A stretch of 64,000 nucleotides of DNA. It comes from Cymodocea nodosa. Taxonomy: Eukaryota; Streptophyta; Magnoliopsida; Alismatales; Cymodoceaceae. Location of the stretch: the NCBI GenBank assembly GCA_036874045.1, contig CM072341.1, positions 12,412,501 through 12,476,500 on the forward strand. The letters run 5' to 3'. The notes under the pieces were generated by a model, which was given only the letters and a program-made list of their open reading frames with translations, did no database searches and had not been told where the DNA came from. The position numbers were made by a program, and so were the translations under genes. Shown here piece after piece: positions 44,540 to 58,400 of this stretch. Numbering within the stretch: the stretch's first letter is position 1; every line of letters starts with the position of its first letter.

Positions 44540-47500
44540 GACAATCTACAAATGCCAATATTTAACCTTAACTTGTAGAATTGATTTTTATCTAAAGGTT
44601 TTGTAAATAGATTTGCAAGTTGTTCAATAGTGGACACATGATCTAACTTAATATTTTCTTTAATCACATTGTCTCTTAAAAATGATGTTGAACATCTCTA
44701 TGTTTGGCTCTATTATGCAAAATAGGGTTCTTAGACAAATTTATTGTTGAACTACTATCATAGAAAATATATGTAGAACTATATGATATACTAAAATCAT
44801 TTAAGGTTATTTCATTTAGAGAATTTGAGTACAACACAGTGTAGCTACCACATATTCAGCTTTTGTTGTGGACAATGCTATATAGTTTACTTTTTATTAA
44901 ACCATGATACTAAAGAATTTTCCAATAATTGATAAGTGTCACTTGTACTCTTTCTCTTAGATTTATAGCCTACAAAATCAACATCACTATATCTTACTAT
45001 GTCTAATGAGCTATTCTTAGAATAAAATAAACCAAAATTTTCAATTTCACATAGATATCTAAACATTTTTTTAACAATAAGATGTGACTCTTTAGGATTA
45101 GACTGATATCTAGTACATAAACAACTACTAAATATAATATCAGGTCTACTTACAGTTAAATACAATAAAGAGTCTATCATACTTCTATAGTTTTTGATAT
45201 CTACTGATTTTCTATGCTCATCTCTATTTAATTTTGTAGTAGTTTGCATAGGTGTATTCATAACTTTAGTATCACTAAAAACAAATCTTTTCAATAAGTT
45301 ATGAGTATGAAAGTTGGGTATGGGACCAATAGTCTCACTCACAATAGAGAACGTAATTGGCCTCGACTCAAATATGCCATAAGTCTCACTACTAATCGCC
45401 TTAAGAGGACACGTGACACCCTCATTACCAACTTGAGCTTTTAGTGTAGTGGCAACATGATCCACCTTCTAGGATGAGGTCACATGTTTGAGGCCCCAGT
45501 ATTGCACTATGGGGGGGGATGTTGGGTATGGGACCAATAGTTTCACTCGTGATGGAGAGCGTAACTGACCTTGACTTGAACACATCATAAGCTTCATTGA
45601 AAATAAATCTTTTCAATAAGTTATGAGTATATTTTTCTTGATTAATAAAAATTTCATTTTTATTTTGTTTAATTTGTAAGCCCAAGAAATAGGAAAGTTT
45701 TCATATCATACTCATATTAAATTGACTAGTTATGTCATTTGAGAATTCCTCAAAGTAATTTTTCATTAGTTGATCCAAAAATAATATCATCATATACTTG
45801 AACAACTAAAATATCATTATTTATTTTCTTAATAAACAAAGTATGATCAACTTTACCCATAACATATCCTTGTTCAACAAGAAAATTAGATAATCATTCA
45901 TACCATGATCTTGGAGCTTATTTTAAACTATATAATGTTTTCTTTAATTTAAAAACATAATCAAGATTTTTAGAATCTTCAAAACTAGAAAGTAATTTTA
46001 CATATACTTCTTTTATAAAATCATTAAGAAAAGTACTTTTAACATCTATTTGAAATAATTTAATATTCATGTAATATGCAAAAACCAATAAAATTCTAAT
46101 AGATTCTAATCTAGCAATAAGAGCATATGTTTCATCAAAATCAATGCCTTTCTCTTGCTTAAAACCTTAAGTAACTAATCTAACTTTATTTTTGGTAACT
46201 TGACCAATTTCATCTTTTTTGTTTTTAAACACTCGCTGTCTACCAATCACAGATTGATTTTTAAGTGGGGGAGCCAGATCCCATACATCATTTTTAATGA
46301 ATTAATTAAGTTTATCTTGCATAGCTTCAAACCAAAATTCATCAGATAATGCATCAACAATAGTTTTAGGCTCTACTAGAGAAACAAATACATGTTGTGC
46401 ACATAGATTAAATGAGGATTTGGTCTGAACACCCTCATTTATATATCCTATAACTTGATCTATAGGGTGAGATGAAGAGTAATGCCAAGACCTAGCATTT
46501 CATTAGGTAATGCATCATCTTCAACTTCAACAATATTTTCATTAATTTCAGGTATAATTTCTGGCTAAATAGGTTCACTATCACTATCTTCATGAAATTG
46601 ATTTAAATCTAAATAATAATTTTCATTAAATTTAACATGTAGAGATTCTTGAATTATTTTTGTTGATTTATTATAAATCTGATAGGCTTTACTCCTAGAT
46701 GAATAACTAACAAAAATTTCTTCATCTGATTTGGCTCTAAACTTATCTCTCTTTTTGCTAGTATTTAAAATATAACATTTACAGCCAATTACATTCATAT
46801 ACAAAATTTTAGGAATCTTGCCAAATCAAATTTCAAAAGGGGTTTTATCTAATATTGACATTAGGTGAACCTTATTAATAATATAACATATAGTATTAAC
46901 TACTTTAGCCCAAAAAATTTGTGCAATCTTATTTTCGTGTATCATGGTCCTTGTCATTTTCTAGAATGACCAATTCTTTCACTCAACAACACCATTTTGT
47001 AATGATACTTTTGGAAAAGAATATCTATGATCAATTCTAAGACTCTAATAGTAACTATCTATTAGATCATTGTCAAACTCAATACCATGATCACTTTTTA
47101 ATTTCTATATGGTCAAGCCATTTTCATTTTACATTTTATTGCTGAAATTCTTAAAGACATCAAATTCTTTAATTTTGCTAGATAGAAAATACACTTAAGT
47201 AAATTGTAAATAATCATCAACTAGAACAAAAACATATCTTTTTCCTTCTAAACTTTGAGTTCTAGTTAGTCTAAATAAATCCATATGTATTAATTCTAAA
47301 ACTTTTTTACTTGTTACCTCATTTAAAGATTTTTAAAAAAAAAATTGTTGTTGACCTAATTCACATGCATTACACATAAATTACTTAGAATATTTAATTT
47401 TAGGTAAACCTCTAACGAGTTCTTTTCTATATAGCCTATTTAATAATTTCATATTAGTATGTCCTAATCTTCTAGGTCACAAGTAAGGTTCACTAGATTT

Positions 47501-48590
47501 AATAATTAAGCAAGAATTATAATCAATGGCACTAGATGACAATATCAACAGATGACTTTGAGATGATAAAAACTTTATTATCATCAAAAAGTAATTTATA
47601 CCCTTTATCTTGCAAGTCACTAGTACTAATCAAATTGAAACTTAAGTCTTTAACAAGTAAAACATCAAAAATAAAACTTGTTTCTGTTACATTGACCTTG
47701 CTAATACCTAAAATCTTACTTTGGCTTTTGTTTCCAAATATAATTGATCATTTCTTGGAATAGTCTATGTCTATCAACAATTCTTTATCTCTTGTCATGT
47801 GGCTTGTTGCTCTACTGTCTAATATCCATCTCGAGCTATATACCTATATCAAAATAAAATGTTAGTCCTTGGTACCCATACTTGCTTAGGACCAAGTTTC
47901 TCAAAGGGAGAAACAATTGTTCTACTAACAGTATTTAATTTATCTTTTAGAATTCATTTAGTATGACTTTTTCTTTTATGATTTACAAAAGTTTTATTTT
48001 TATTAGTCCATATATTCTTTTAGAATAATGCTTATGCTTCCTATAATTAAACCTAGTAAAAGTAGTAAATTTTTTTGAAACTCTGTACGGATAAGCATAC
48101 CCGAAATTAGGACTATCATGATAAAATTCTTTCCTGAAAACATATTTATCTTTAATAAAAACTTTCCTTTTATGGTTATTATTGATTTTTTATGATTATC
48201 ACTATCATGATAATATCCATCATTATTCATTCTAACATACTTATCTCCTTTTTTAACAACAAAAAGAATGACAATTTTAGTAGCATTTTCAGAACTACTA
48301 ATAAACTTATTGTTGTTTTCAAAAACACCAGAAATTTTAGAGCATGTAGATGTTGAAATATCAAATTCTATTCCACATTTAGTTCTATCTAATGACATGT
48401 TAGTATTATCAATAATATCATTAATTATAGACTGGTTGGAATTCCATTTACTAATTATAGTAGTTAATTCACTTACTTTTAACTTCAAAGAACTAATTTC
48501 AACATGATTTTCAGCAATCTAGTCATTTAAAGCACATATCTTTTCATCATTCTGGAATTTTATAGTTTGTAGATTTTTTATTTCCAAATG
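44540..48590 (-). pseudogene. Copia pol relic (integrase, RT, RNase H), minus strand
   Basis: Reading leftward: a gag-pol linker (48488-48003), integrase with KSDHGIEFDND (about 47085) and its tail VIGCKCYILNTSKKRDKFRA (46800), an acidic linker, RT with the VYDDIIF active site (near 45800), then RNase H (SMIDSLLYL, MFRYLCEIENFGLFYSK at 45200-44900, with the SKNPILHNRAKHRDV-type box near 44700). It belongs to the same family as 33736-35689. Stops and frameshifts are numerous. A 290-bp foreign piece sits inside the RT/RNase H junction (45308-45596). Confidence 0.85.
45276..45631. repeat. Insert in copia RT flanked by a ~30-bp duplication of copia sequence
   Basis: AATCTTTTCAATAAGTTATG, part of a ~30-bp copia sequence, occurs at both edges (about 45283-45307 and 45605-45629). 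Between them lies non-copia sequence with two diverged copies of GTTGGGTATGGGACCAATAG (45312 and 45522) and a run of eight or nine G (near 45511). The two internal copies differ mainly by transitions. Origin unknown. Confidence 0.6.
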
Positions 48591-49943
48591 TAGACTTTTC
48601 TCAACAAATAATACACATCATTGATTTTCATTCTCATTCTTAAACTTATCAAGTATAGTATTTAGAAAATCATGGTCATTTGAATTCTGTATAGCAGAGT
48701 TTTTTAGATTTTTAAACTCAATTGTAGCCTTTTTATACTTTTGAGCAAGCTTATTATAACTCATCAAGAATTCATCATAATGATCAAAATTTATATTAGA
48801 AATAGAAGTTACCTTATTTGATTTTGCCATTAAGTATAGGTTGACCACTTCTTCCTTCTCAAATTTTAAGGTTGACGAGGCTATTTCAAAATTGGTTGTA
48901 TCTGAACTCTAACTGGAATCATCCCATGAAACCTTCAAGGCTCTCTTTTTCTTGAAGATCTTTTTTTTTGCTTTTTGAAATTTGTCCCAACTTTCTCCAA
49001 TTTCAATAATAGACAACTTCTAGAAGTGTCCTGGCTTGTTGCATTTGTAGTAGATTGTCTTTTCAACTTTTGCAGATTGACCTCATTTTTCTCTATTGAT
49101 TCTTATAGCTTTGTTAGCCCTTCTTTTCTTCCATGTTTTCTTGAATTTGTTGGTCAACAATAGTAAGTCTTCATCTGAATCTAATAGTATCTTAGAGTCT
49201 GGGCTAACTTCAAAAGCCAAATCTTTACTTGCATGCTTTCCTTTTGATTACTCTAGCTTTTCTTACATTTATACTTCATATGCCGTGAGATTCCTAATCA
49301 ACTCATTTAAAGAATATAAATTTAAATTTTTAGATTCTTCTATAGATGTATTTTTATGAGTCCATTAACTAGTTAGAGATCTTAAAATTTATCTAAAGAG
49401 ATCATTTTCTTTAAATGATTTTCCTAAACTTTTCAAAGCATTTGTAATCTCAAGAAACCTAGAAAATATGTCAGAAATGGACACTCCTTCATGCATTTTG
49501 AACAACCCATATTTATGAACCAATATATTAATTTTAGATTCTTTAACTTGATTAGTTCCTTCATTTGTGATTTCTAATATATGTCAAACTTCATAAGCAG
49601 AATCAAATGTAGATATATTATTAAATTGATCAAATGATAATGCACATAATAGAATATTTAGTCCTTTAGCATTTAAGCTTTGTTTTTCATTTTCATCAAA
49701 TGTCCACATAGTATGAGAGATATGTAAAATAGTAAATGATTCACTAACTATACTCTATAATTTAAAATCTATTGATTTTATAAATATAGTCAACCTTTTT
49801 TTCTAATAAGTATAATTAGAACCATCAAATAGTGTGTAGCATATTTAAGTTCTACCCCTTAGATAGAAAATTACTACTTGAAGCCATTTCTATTTAAGAT
49901 CATTAGATCCTCTACTAAATAAACTTAATGCTCTGATACCAAT
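48591..49943 (-). pseudogene. gag: Copia gag relic, copy 2 (inner)
   Basis: UBN2-type copia gag read leftward from about 49890 (start next to the primer site GGTATCAGAGC, 49930-49942), through the helical domain, a knuckle remnant (YYKCNKPGHF, near 49040) and a coiled segment (MSYNKLAQKYKKATIEFKNL, 48790-48730). It is a diverged duplicate of 50396-51726. Confidence 0.8.
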
Positions 49944-50395
49944 TGAAAGTAATGATCAAAAATAGCTTTATAAGAAGGGGGGTAAATTGTGATTATAAAA
50001 ATTTAACTTTAAATCCCACAAACACACTGTAAAAATCTTTTCTAAATACTTTATTTATTATGCACACGACTTTTACAATTTATTACAATAGGGTATAATT
50101 TAGAACACTTTCAAAATTTACTCTTGAATAATAAAATTAACTACATAGAGAACTTACACCTTTTGATCTTCTAATTCACCACACGAAATCTTTTCACCCT
50201 TCCTTCTCTAAGCTTTTCCTTAGCAATTGTTGGAACCTTGCTCTTTTGAATTCCTCATTGATCTTTAGCTTTGATTTCTTCTAACATTCAGCTCTTCATA
50301 TTGATCTTATGTAGTGTAAGTGGAAGCTTTCTCTCTCACTCTGAATAGGGACATTGTACTAGATTGAGATGCCTTGAAGTGCTACTCATACCCTG
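49944..50395 (-). mobile_element. Partial copia LTR (3' part) at the duplication junction
   Basis: Matches the promoter-distal 450 bp of the LTR at 51727-52800 (TTGAAAGTAATGATCAAAAATAG..., ACATAGAGAACTTACACC). It stops abruptly near ACTCATACCC at 50395, where it joins gag coil sequence of the first copy. Confidence 0.8.
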
Positions 50396-51726
50396 AATGG
50401 CTTGATTTTCATTTTCATTCTTAAACTTATTAAGTATAGTATTTAGAATATCATGGTCATGCAAATTATGTATTGCAAAGTTTTTCAAATTTTTAATATC
50501 AAGTTTAGCCTTCTTATACTTTTGAGCAAGCTTATTATAACTCATCAATAATTCATTATAATCATTAAAATTGATGTTAGAATTAGAGGTTACCTTATTT
50601 GATTTTGTCATTAAGCAAAGTTTGGTCACTTCTTCCTTCTTGGATTTTGAGGTTGATGAGGTTGCTTCAAAACTAGTTGTATCTAAACTATGATTGGAAT
50701 CATTTCATGAAACCTTCAAGGCTTTCTTCTTCTTGAAGATCTTCCTTTTTTTCTGCTTTTTGAACTGTCCTAGCTTTCTCCATTTTCAGCAATGGATAGC
50801 TTTTCTGGAAGTGTCTTGGCTTGTTGCATTTATAGTAGATTGTCTTCTTAGCTTTTGTAGATTAATCACATTTTTCTCTATTGATTCTTATAGCTTTGTT
50901 AGACCTCCTTTTCTTCTAAGCCTTCTTGAATTTCCTGGTCAACAACAATAAGTCTTCATTTGAATTTGATAGTATCTTGGAGTCTGAGCTAACTTCAAAA
51001 GCCAAATCATTCCTTGCATGCTTTCCTTTTGATTCTTCTAACTTTTCTTACATCTGTACTTCATATGTTATGAGATTCCCAATCAACTCATTTAAAGAAT
51101 ATAAATTTAAATTTTTAGATTCTTTTATAGATGTAGTTTTATGAGTCCATGAACTAGTTAGTGAATTTAAAATTTTTCTGACAATATCACTTTCATCAAA
51201 CAATTACCTTAAGCTTTTCAAAGCATTTGTAATTTCAAGAAACCTAGAAAATATGTCAGAAATGGGCTCTCCTTCATGCATTTTGAACAACTCATATTTA
51301 TGAACCAACATATTACTTTTATATTCTTTAACTTGATTAGTTCCTTCATTTGTAATTTCTAATGCATGCCAAACTTCATAAGTAGAATCTTATGCAGATA
51401 TTTTATTAAATTGATCAAATGGTAATGCACATGATAGAATATTCAGTCTTTTAGCATTTAGGCTTTGTTTTTCTTTTTCGTCAAATGTCTAAGTAGTATG
51501 AGAGGTATTTAAAATAGTAAATGGTTCACTAACTATACTCCATAATTTAAAATCTATTGATTTTATAAATACAATCATCCTTCTTTTTAGTAAGCCTAAT
51601 TAGAACCATTAAATAGTGGTGATCTATTTAAATTCTGCTCCTTAGATAGAAAATTGCTATTTGAAGTCATTTCTATTTAAGATTGTTAAATCCTCTATTA
51701 AATAAACTTAATGCTCTAATACCAAT
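50396..51726 (-). pseudogene. gag: Copia gag relic, copy 1 (outer)
   Basis: Reads leftward from the LTR-proximal primer site (TTGGTATTAGAGC, 51725-51713) and MTSNSNFLSKEQNLNR, through a recognisable UBN2 domain (RLNILSCALPFDQFNK, HKYELFKMHEGEPISDIFSR). A degraded knuckle (YYKCNKPRHFQKSYP, two of the CCHC residues lost) and the coil MSYNKLAQKYKKAKLDIKNL follow, ending at 50396. Confidence 0.82.
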
Positions 51727-52800
51727 TGAAAGTGAGGATCGAAAATAGCTTTACAAGAGGAGGGTGAATTGTGACCATAAAAATTTAACTTTAAATCCCA
51801 CAAAACACACTGTAAAAATATTTTCTAAATACTTTATCTATTATGTACATGATTTTTACAATTTATTACAACAGGGTATAATTTATAACACTTTTGAAAT
51901 TTACCCTTGAATAATAAAAATAACTACATAGGGAACTTATACCTTTTGATCTTCTAATTCACTACACGAAACCTTTTCAACTTTCTTTCTCCAAACTTTT
52001 CCTCAGCAGTTGTTGGAACCTTACTCTTTTGAATTCTTTGTTGATCTTCAACTTTAATTGCTTCTAAACTTCAACTCTTCAGATTGATCTTGTGTGGTGT
52101 AAGTGATTGTTGATGTGTATGGAAGCTTTCTCTCTCACTCTAAATAGGGATTGGGATGTTTTGAAGTACTACTTGTACCCCTTATTTATAGTAGTTGAAC
52201 TAAAGTTCTACATTCAATACGTTCATCCACTTTTTCTATAATTCTATGATCTCATGTTCTTTTGAATTTCAAAGTATCCACATTTATCATGTTTTTGCAT
52301 GATGCTCATGTTCTCCTGTGAGAATGCTCTTTCTAAAGAAATGTAAAGTTTTTCTCTTAAGTCATTACTTTAGTTGAGCATTTATTTTATAACTCTTGTA
52401 AAAACTTAAACACTTATCCAATAACTCTTCAAGCTTTTCACCTACGAAACATGTGACTAAAAAGGAAAACTTAACATTATATTAGTCACTTATAAAACTC
52501 AAACAATTATCTAATTTCTAAGTATAAACTTGAATAATTATCTAACTCTTTGATTTCTTTAAAGAATGCATATGGAAAACATGTGAAAATTTAAATTATT
52601 TAAAAACATATATGTAGACAACTATAACTATATGAGTTTTTGATGTAACCCTTCGACTAACTCAAAATGTTAACCATAACTATACAACTTTTCAAAAACA
52701 TGTTAACGACTAACTATACGACTAAGGTAAAGACTTAGACTTATCTAGACCTATTTTCAAACTAAGTAAAATATACATCATCAAAATAAAATTTCTAACA
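51727..52800 (-). mobile_element. 5' LTR of the minus-strand copia element (1074 bp)
   Basis: On the minus strand it begins TGTTAGAAATTTTATTTTGA at 52800 and ends CTTTCA at 51727, with a TATAAATA box (52190-52183). The primer site follows. No matching 3' LTR is present at the 44.5-kb side. Confidence 0.85.
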
Positions 52801-53689
52801 ACATTACCTTAGAAGCGAAGGTTGTCTTCAAGGTTATTAATTAAAAAGAGACATCTAAAGAAAGGAAGGAAAACTACAACCCAACTTGCTGGCTAATTCA
52901 ATCCAAACAAATGCCTGGAGCAATCAAGCAAGCCAACATTTACAAAATGTGATGGGAATATTGGGTGCCATATGATTGCCATATATCATCTCTACCAACC
53001 AGTTGAAGGGGAGGCCATGAGCATAAGAGGAGGGTGTTTGTAGGAATTTTACCATGCTAGCTAGAAACACACCAAGTAGTTGACCTTTGCATCTTGCCAT
53101 CTAACCTCCTTGTTGACATTTGCAAGTTTTAATGCTTTGCCCAAATGCAACTACACCCTAATTCTATCCATATATCATTGCCTGCTATTGTGTTTCAAGG
53201 TTTGACAATCTCTCCTTGGCTTCCAAAAGATGTTCAACAAGATAAAGCTATTTTTTCATAATAAATAGTTTATAGTAGAATCAATTAAGGAGAGAGGCAA
53301 ACTACTCTACATAGGTAGGAGTGGCTAGAGGAGCCAACATTTACTACAATTAGTTAGGATGAGTAAAGATTATAGTTTAAGTAACCAAAGGCAAATGCAT
53401 TACTCACAAGAAGCGGCCAAGCTACAATTAATTGTTATCATTGAAATCCTGGCCCACTACCCTTAAAAGATTTAAGTGTAGGTAGAGGTGGAGCTTAGCT
53501 TAGGGAAAAAGGCAAATACTTGAGTTGAGTTACACCAGTGGACCAATCAATTCTATTAAAGAGGAGTTGTATGACTAAATGATGCACCTCCATGAGGAGG
53601 GAGGGTATTAGAAGCATGAGGGTTGGGGCCTTCTCCTTTCAGTCAAAAGGTTAGGCTAGTAATATATGGTCTCCCACCTATTTTATTTT
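52801..53689. other. Spacer, no gene recognised
   Basis: Less AT-rich than the copia elements on its left. It may be decayed gypsy sequence continuing from the relic on its right, but no domain motif could be read. Confidence 0.4.
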
Positions 53690-54840
53690 CAATCTATCTT
53701 TTCCTCATATTTTTTTCAATTGACTGTTTGAATGCCCTGATTTTTTGTAGACACCCACCTTGAAGTCCACTAGACAAGAAGATTTGTTGAGACCTTGATC
53801 TTTTCTCCCCCTCCCCCCACCTTTGAAGAGGCCACACAAGTTGCTTTGCATGAACCCCAATCAAGAGAAAAGGCCTATACCATCCAAGAGAGCCTTGTAC
53901 TCCAGTGCATTGTTGGTGGCCTTGAAGTTTAGCCAAATCAAGCTCCCCTTCAAGTTGATGGGCAAGACCCTAGTGCCCAACCCTTCTCTAGCTAGTAGAG
54001 GAGCCATTGATTAATTGACTCTAACACAATGTTGAGTCGTTGTACACACCCAACTCAACCAACCACTTCAAAAATTGATCAAGCACCCCTAGCTTAGTAG
54101 AGCATTTGGTGGAGCAACTAATTAATTAATCTATCGTGACGATAATGGAGTGCGCTTGAAAATTTGGTCGAAGCCTCGGTGCAGATTGTCACTGGAAGGC
54201 TTTGTTACGATTTTCCTCTTTGACAAGCACATTAATGTCGAGAACCCAATCAATGACAACCAAGAAGGGTAGCAGCTCTTCCCTTGGTATCTATCAAAAT
54301 GAGCTTTGGTAGATTAGATAGATGGGCCTTTTGCTACTTGAAGGCATGCCAGTGTTCCTCCATCCATTCAATCTTTCCATCTTTGCGTTTCTCCCCTTCA
54401 TGGTAGAGTGTGATTGCAAGCCTTGATCTTGGAGAATGGTTAGGATTTAGGGTTTATCTCCTTCAAGGGCATTGAAAAATGACCTACTCTTCATGGTGGA
54501 GTCAGACGATGTAGTTGAACACAGCTTTATTGATGGTGGAGGGTGGTTGCATGTCTAATATTGCCTTAATTGTGAACATGTTTACCTTAATTTATTAGTG
54601 GGTGGTAAGGCAGCATAGGAACTTGCCGTTGACATTAGTACTTTATTAGAGTTGGGGTTTAGCTATAAACGTCTCCTTTGGGTCCCTCGCTGTTCTCCAT
54701 CTAGTTGACTTTTAATGATCATATCATCAACATAAGCTTCCACATTATGTCTCATTTAATCCTTGAAACCTTTAGCGACCAGGGGTCCACACATTGTCCT
54801 AGTGTTTTTGAGGCTGAAAAGGCATCTACCATGACATTAC
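53690..54840 (-). pseudogene. Ty3/gypsy RT-RNase H relic
   Basis: Reading leftward, RT palm motifs (FKD-MRHNVEAYVDDMIIKS, 54780-54720, intact YVDD) are followed by the RT C-terminal part (VNMFTIKAILDMQPP near 54590, KIEWMEEHWHAFK near 54390). RNase H follows (LNFKATNNALEYKALLDGIG near 53930-53870; compare the LDFxATNNxAEYEAL motif). Several stops and frame breaks. This gypsy pol differs from the Athila-like one above. No LTRs recognised. Confidence 0.78.
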
Positions 54841-55447
54841 TAATGTGTCATGTTAGCAAGATTTGATTTTAGCCTAATGTTCTTATTTAGATCTAAAACT
54901 TACAAAAGAATAAGGTCTTACATTTAAATCTAAACGAAAACATTACTAATGTCAGAAAAACAAAAAAAAGTGCAAAAAATGTTGTAGGTGCTTACAAGAA
55001 TTTTTCTTTCCTATAGGCACTACTTTTAAAAATATTTTACTTTTCCAAATAGAGAATACTTATATAGATAGTTAATCTATAACATAATCCACCATTGATT
55101 AAAATATGAACTTAATCCGAGTTTTATTAATTAAGATTTTTGAGTCTGATAGAACAAAAATTGACCAATTTTAATACCTCTAAATCAAGGATCAATACTT
55201 GTTTAAATTAAATGAGAATTTTATCATGTATTTATATTCGTCTAGTAATAATATCTATATGGACACTTTTACCTTGCATACATATATATGGACCAGTAAC
55301 ATTAACATTAACCTCACAGCAAGATGAACTTCAGAGACACAATAATGAAAAAGTACATTGCATTGCTCATATTATTACTTGAATTACAAATGACAAATAC
55401 AGAAAAATCAGGCATATGCCAACAAAAGATAAGCATCGACAGTTCCA
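54841..55447. other. Intergenic region downstream of the TFIIE-alpha gene
   Basis: AT-rich. It should contain the 3'UTR and polyadenylation site of TFIIE-alpha, but no clear AATAAA on the minus strand could be assigned. Confidence 0.45.
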
Positions 55448-58400
55448 TCAACCTTCCTCCCAGTCAATTTCATCGTCTTCATCTTCAGAAGCATTTGCTG
55501 GAACATTTAGATCATTTAGTTTAACCACCTCGTCTGCAGCACCTGCAATACCATAAAGCGTGAATCACACTCGTCCCAAAATAGGAAAGGGGTTGATCCA
55601 CATTGCCACCAAAGAATACTTGCTTCTTCTACTTGATTCGCCTTTTTAATTTTTTTTTCCGTCAATTGATGAACATGTTTCAGGTGTCAGATGTGGATCA
55701 TTCAAAAATCAGGAAAAAGTGACGAAAGTATAAACGAAGGAATTTTCAAATTTTAAAAAATGAGCAGAGAAAATTCAAGACAATGTACTGAAAAATATTA
55801 TCATAAGGCAAGGAAATGCCATGCAATAATGGTCGAGCCTAAACCCATCAACTCTTTTTTGTGAGATAACCAAATTTCCCATCACTCATACATGGATTTC
55901 TAAAACTTTTCAGATTTGCATGAGAGAAGATTCAAACATGCGATCAATTGCCTACCAAGCTAGCAATTTTCATTGTCTAATTATAAATATATATTACTTT
56001 AACATCTTTATAACCATTTCCCAAATCATTCTTTTTATCATCGAAAATATCTTCCATTCTTCAGATTATAGTCACCTTTTAACTTAATCTTTATTTTTCA
56101 AATCATAAATCGTACAATTTACAAGTACATTATATTAAGTCAACTACCCTGATGTGATCAGTTATTTACTATGAAGTACTGAAAAAGCCACTAACTAAAA
56201 ATGAATTCTAATTTCCCATCACTTAAAATCAAGTTGAAAAATTATCCTACTTTTTTTGAATATATTGCCTGAATATAAAATACTTCACATGTGCAACTTA
56301 CACGTGTTTTTTACTAGGAGTTATAATACAAGAACCCCAATGTCGTGAAATATGATTTCATACTCTTCCATAATTGTATGTCATGTAATAAATTTATGAA
56401 ATCAATGATCGTTAAGTTTCTTTAGCAAGAAAACAATAGATGTTATGGTGCAAGCAGATGTGGCATCAAATGTATTTTATGTGTGATCATTCATTCAGAA
56501 AACAAATATATTAAATGCAAATCTTTGTGCTAATCTGCTAATTGAATAAAGATGAAATAAAAATCCAACATGCCACATTAATCAACTCTAGCTTCTGTTT
56601 GGATGAGAGAAAAATTGGACAACCTAAACTAACCAAATACATGTCAATAACATGCGTTTTTCAGTTAGCTAGAACAGAAAAAGATGTAATAACGGAAAAG
56701 GGAACAAGCTATTGAACAAATGCAATATTTATCATCATTCTCTCCACCTAATTTAGCATTCATAGATTTATCAGAAAAAAGAGTTTTCCAATTATACCTC
56801 CAGTTGAAGCATCTTCCCACTCTACATTATCTTCTTCTACTTCCTCTCGCTTTGCTTTCATGCCAATTTGACGTTCAGAAGTTTGTTCAAAATTTACATT
56901 TGAGAGATTAGCTTCTTGCTGCAATTTTCTTGCAGCTTCTGCTTGTTCTTGCTGCCTCTTGAAGTATGCAGCATAATATGCCTTAATATATTCATCCTAG
57001 AGAAGTAGAAATGCATTTTTTTCAATTATATTTCATATGGGAAAACATAGTAAATCAAATTGTTACCTATTTCAGTGAATTCACATACCTGGATAGTCTT
57101 ATCATCTTCCTTCTCATCTTTGGGCTTCTTCTCATCAGGTGTTGAACTGCCCCCACTCTTTAAGTCAGATTTGACCTCGCCACGTTGCTCTCTGGTAAGG
57201 CTCATCCCTTCCTTTATCATCCATGGAGGCAAAACTTTCAAGGATGTGGTTGTTGTATCATCTACATTATTATTATCTTTTACTTCAGCACCTGATAAAT
57301 CAACTTCAACCTGAAAAATTACTAAAATTTGTTAAATATTTGAAAGGTCAAAATCACCAAACACAACTACTAAACTCTAAACCCTAAACCTTATTACCAT
57401 CAACCATTGGGAGAACCTCCCAGCTTCTTTAAGCACAATATAGTTTTAGATGTAGCTTCTAAAGAACTTTCATTGTCAGCATTTCGCTAGAAGTTGATAT
57501 TCTAAATTTTTATTCTCAAAAATGTCCTTACAACTTAATGATGTTTTCATGCAAAACTAAAACTTACATGAAATGTCATCCAAACATTACACATCTTTCC
57601 CCTTCATTTTCCTTTTCCTTCCCTTGAAATGCTTATTTGAAGTTTTTAAAGTTGACAAAATATAATTTTTTTAAGTTTGTGTCGAATTAAATTTCTAAAT
57701 TATTGTCTACATACTAACTAATTTTATATCTAGTCTTGATGTCATATATGGCATTTTCTGATGTAGCACCAAACATCTATTAGATGAAAATTGCAGATTT
57801 ATCATGACTAACAATTTGGTAAATTTTTGTGGTAGGAGTTATTATTGCTAGTGTAAAATTAAAACTAAAAATTTTTATGTATAAAAGTTATTAAGATTCT
57901 CAAGCTATACCAAATGAGATTCTCAAATTCTTAAGAAATTAGCTTCTCAGAGAAGCTGTAAAAGTTAACTTCTACATTCAACTAAGAAAGTAGCTTCTAC
58001 AAGTAGATAAATCCAAATAGACCCTTAGGTTTCATATAGTAATAAGAATCCAAATACAAATTCTTGAAATAATCCTTGTCTCTCTTGCTTTTATTAGATT
58101 CTATTCTCACTCTCTTATAGGATTTTAGGCTTCTTCACAGCATGTTGTTCGACAACATAAATTCTTCTATCCAGTACCAATCTTCAAATTTCCAAAATGT
58201 CTAAGAATAATTATTTTATAGTATCATTTTTTAAAACTAACAAAAGAATATAATAAAATGAAATATAAAATTTTATTGCAATTATGATTTTTATCAGTTA
58301 ACATTGAAGGGTTAGAAATCAATAGTAATTAACAAATTTGTAAAATTATTAAAGATCACATAATTATAGTTTGTGTTAGAATAAATAGATTTTAATCACA

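Noticed and set aside
45400-45500. tRNA-like words (GGCCTCAAACATGTGACC) in the copia insert
   Set aside because: No cloverleaf, no A and B box pair at proper spacing.
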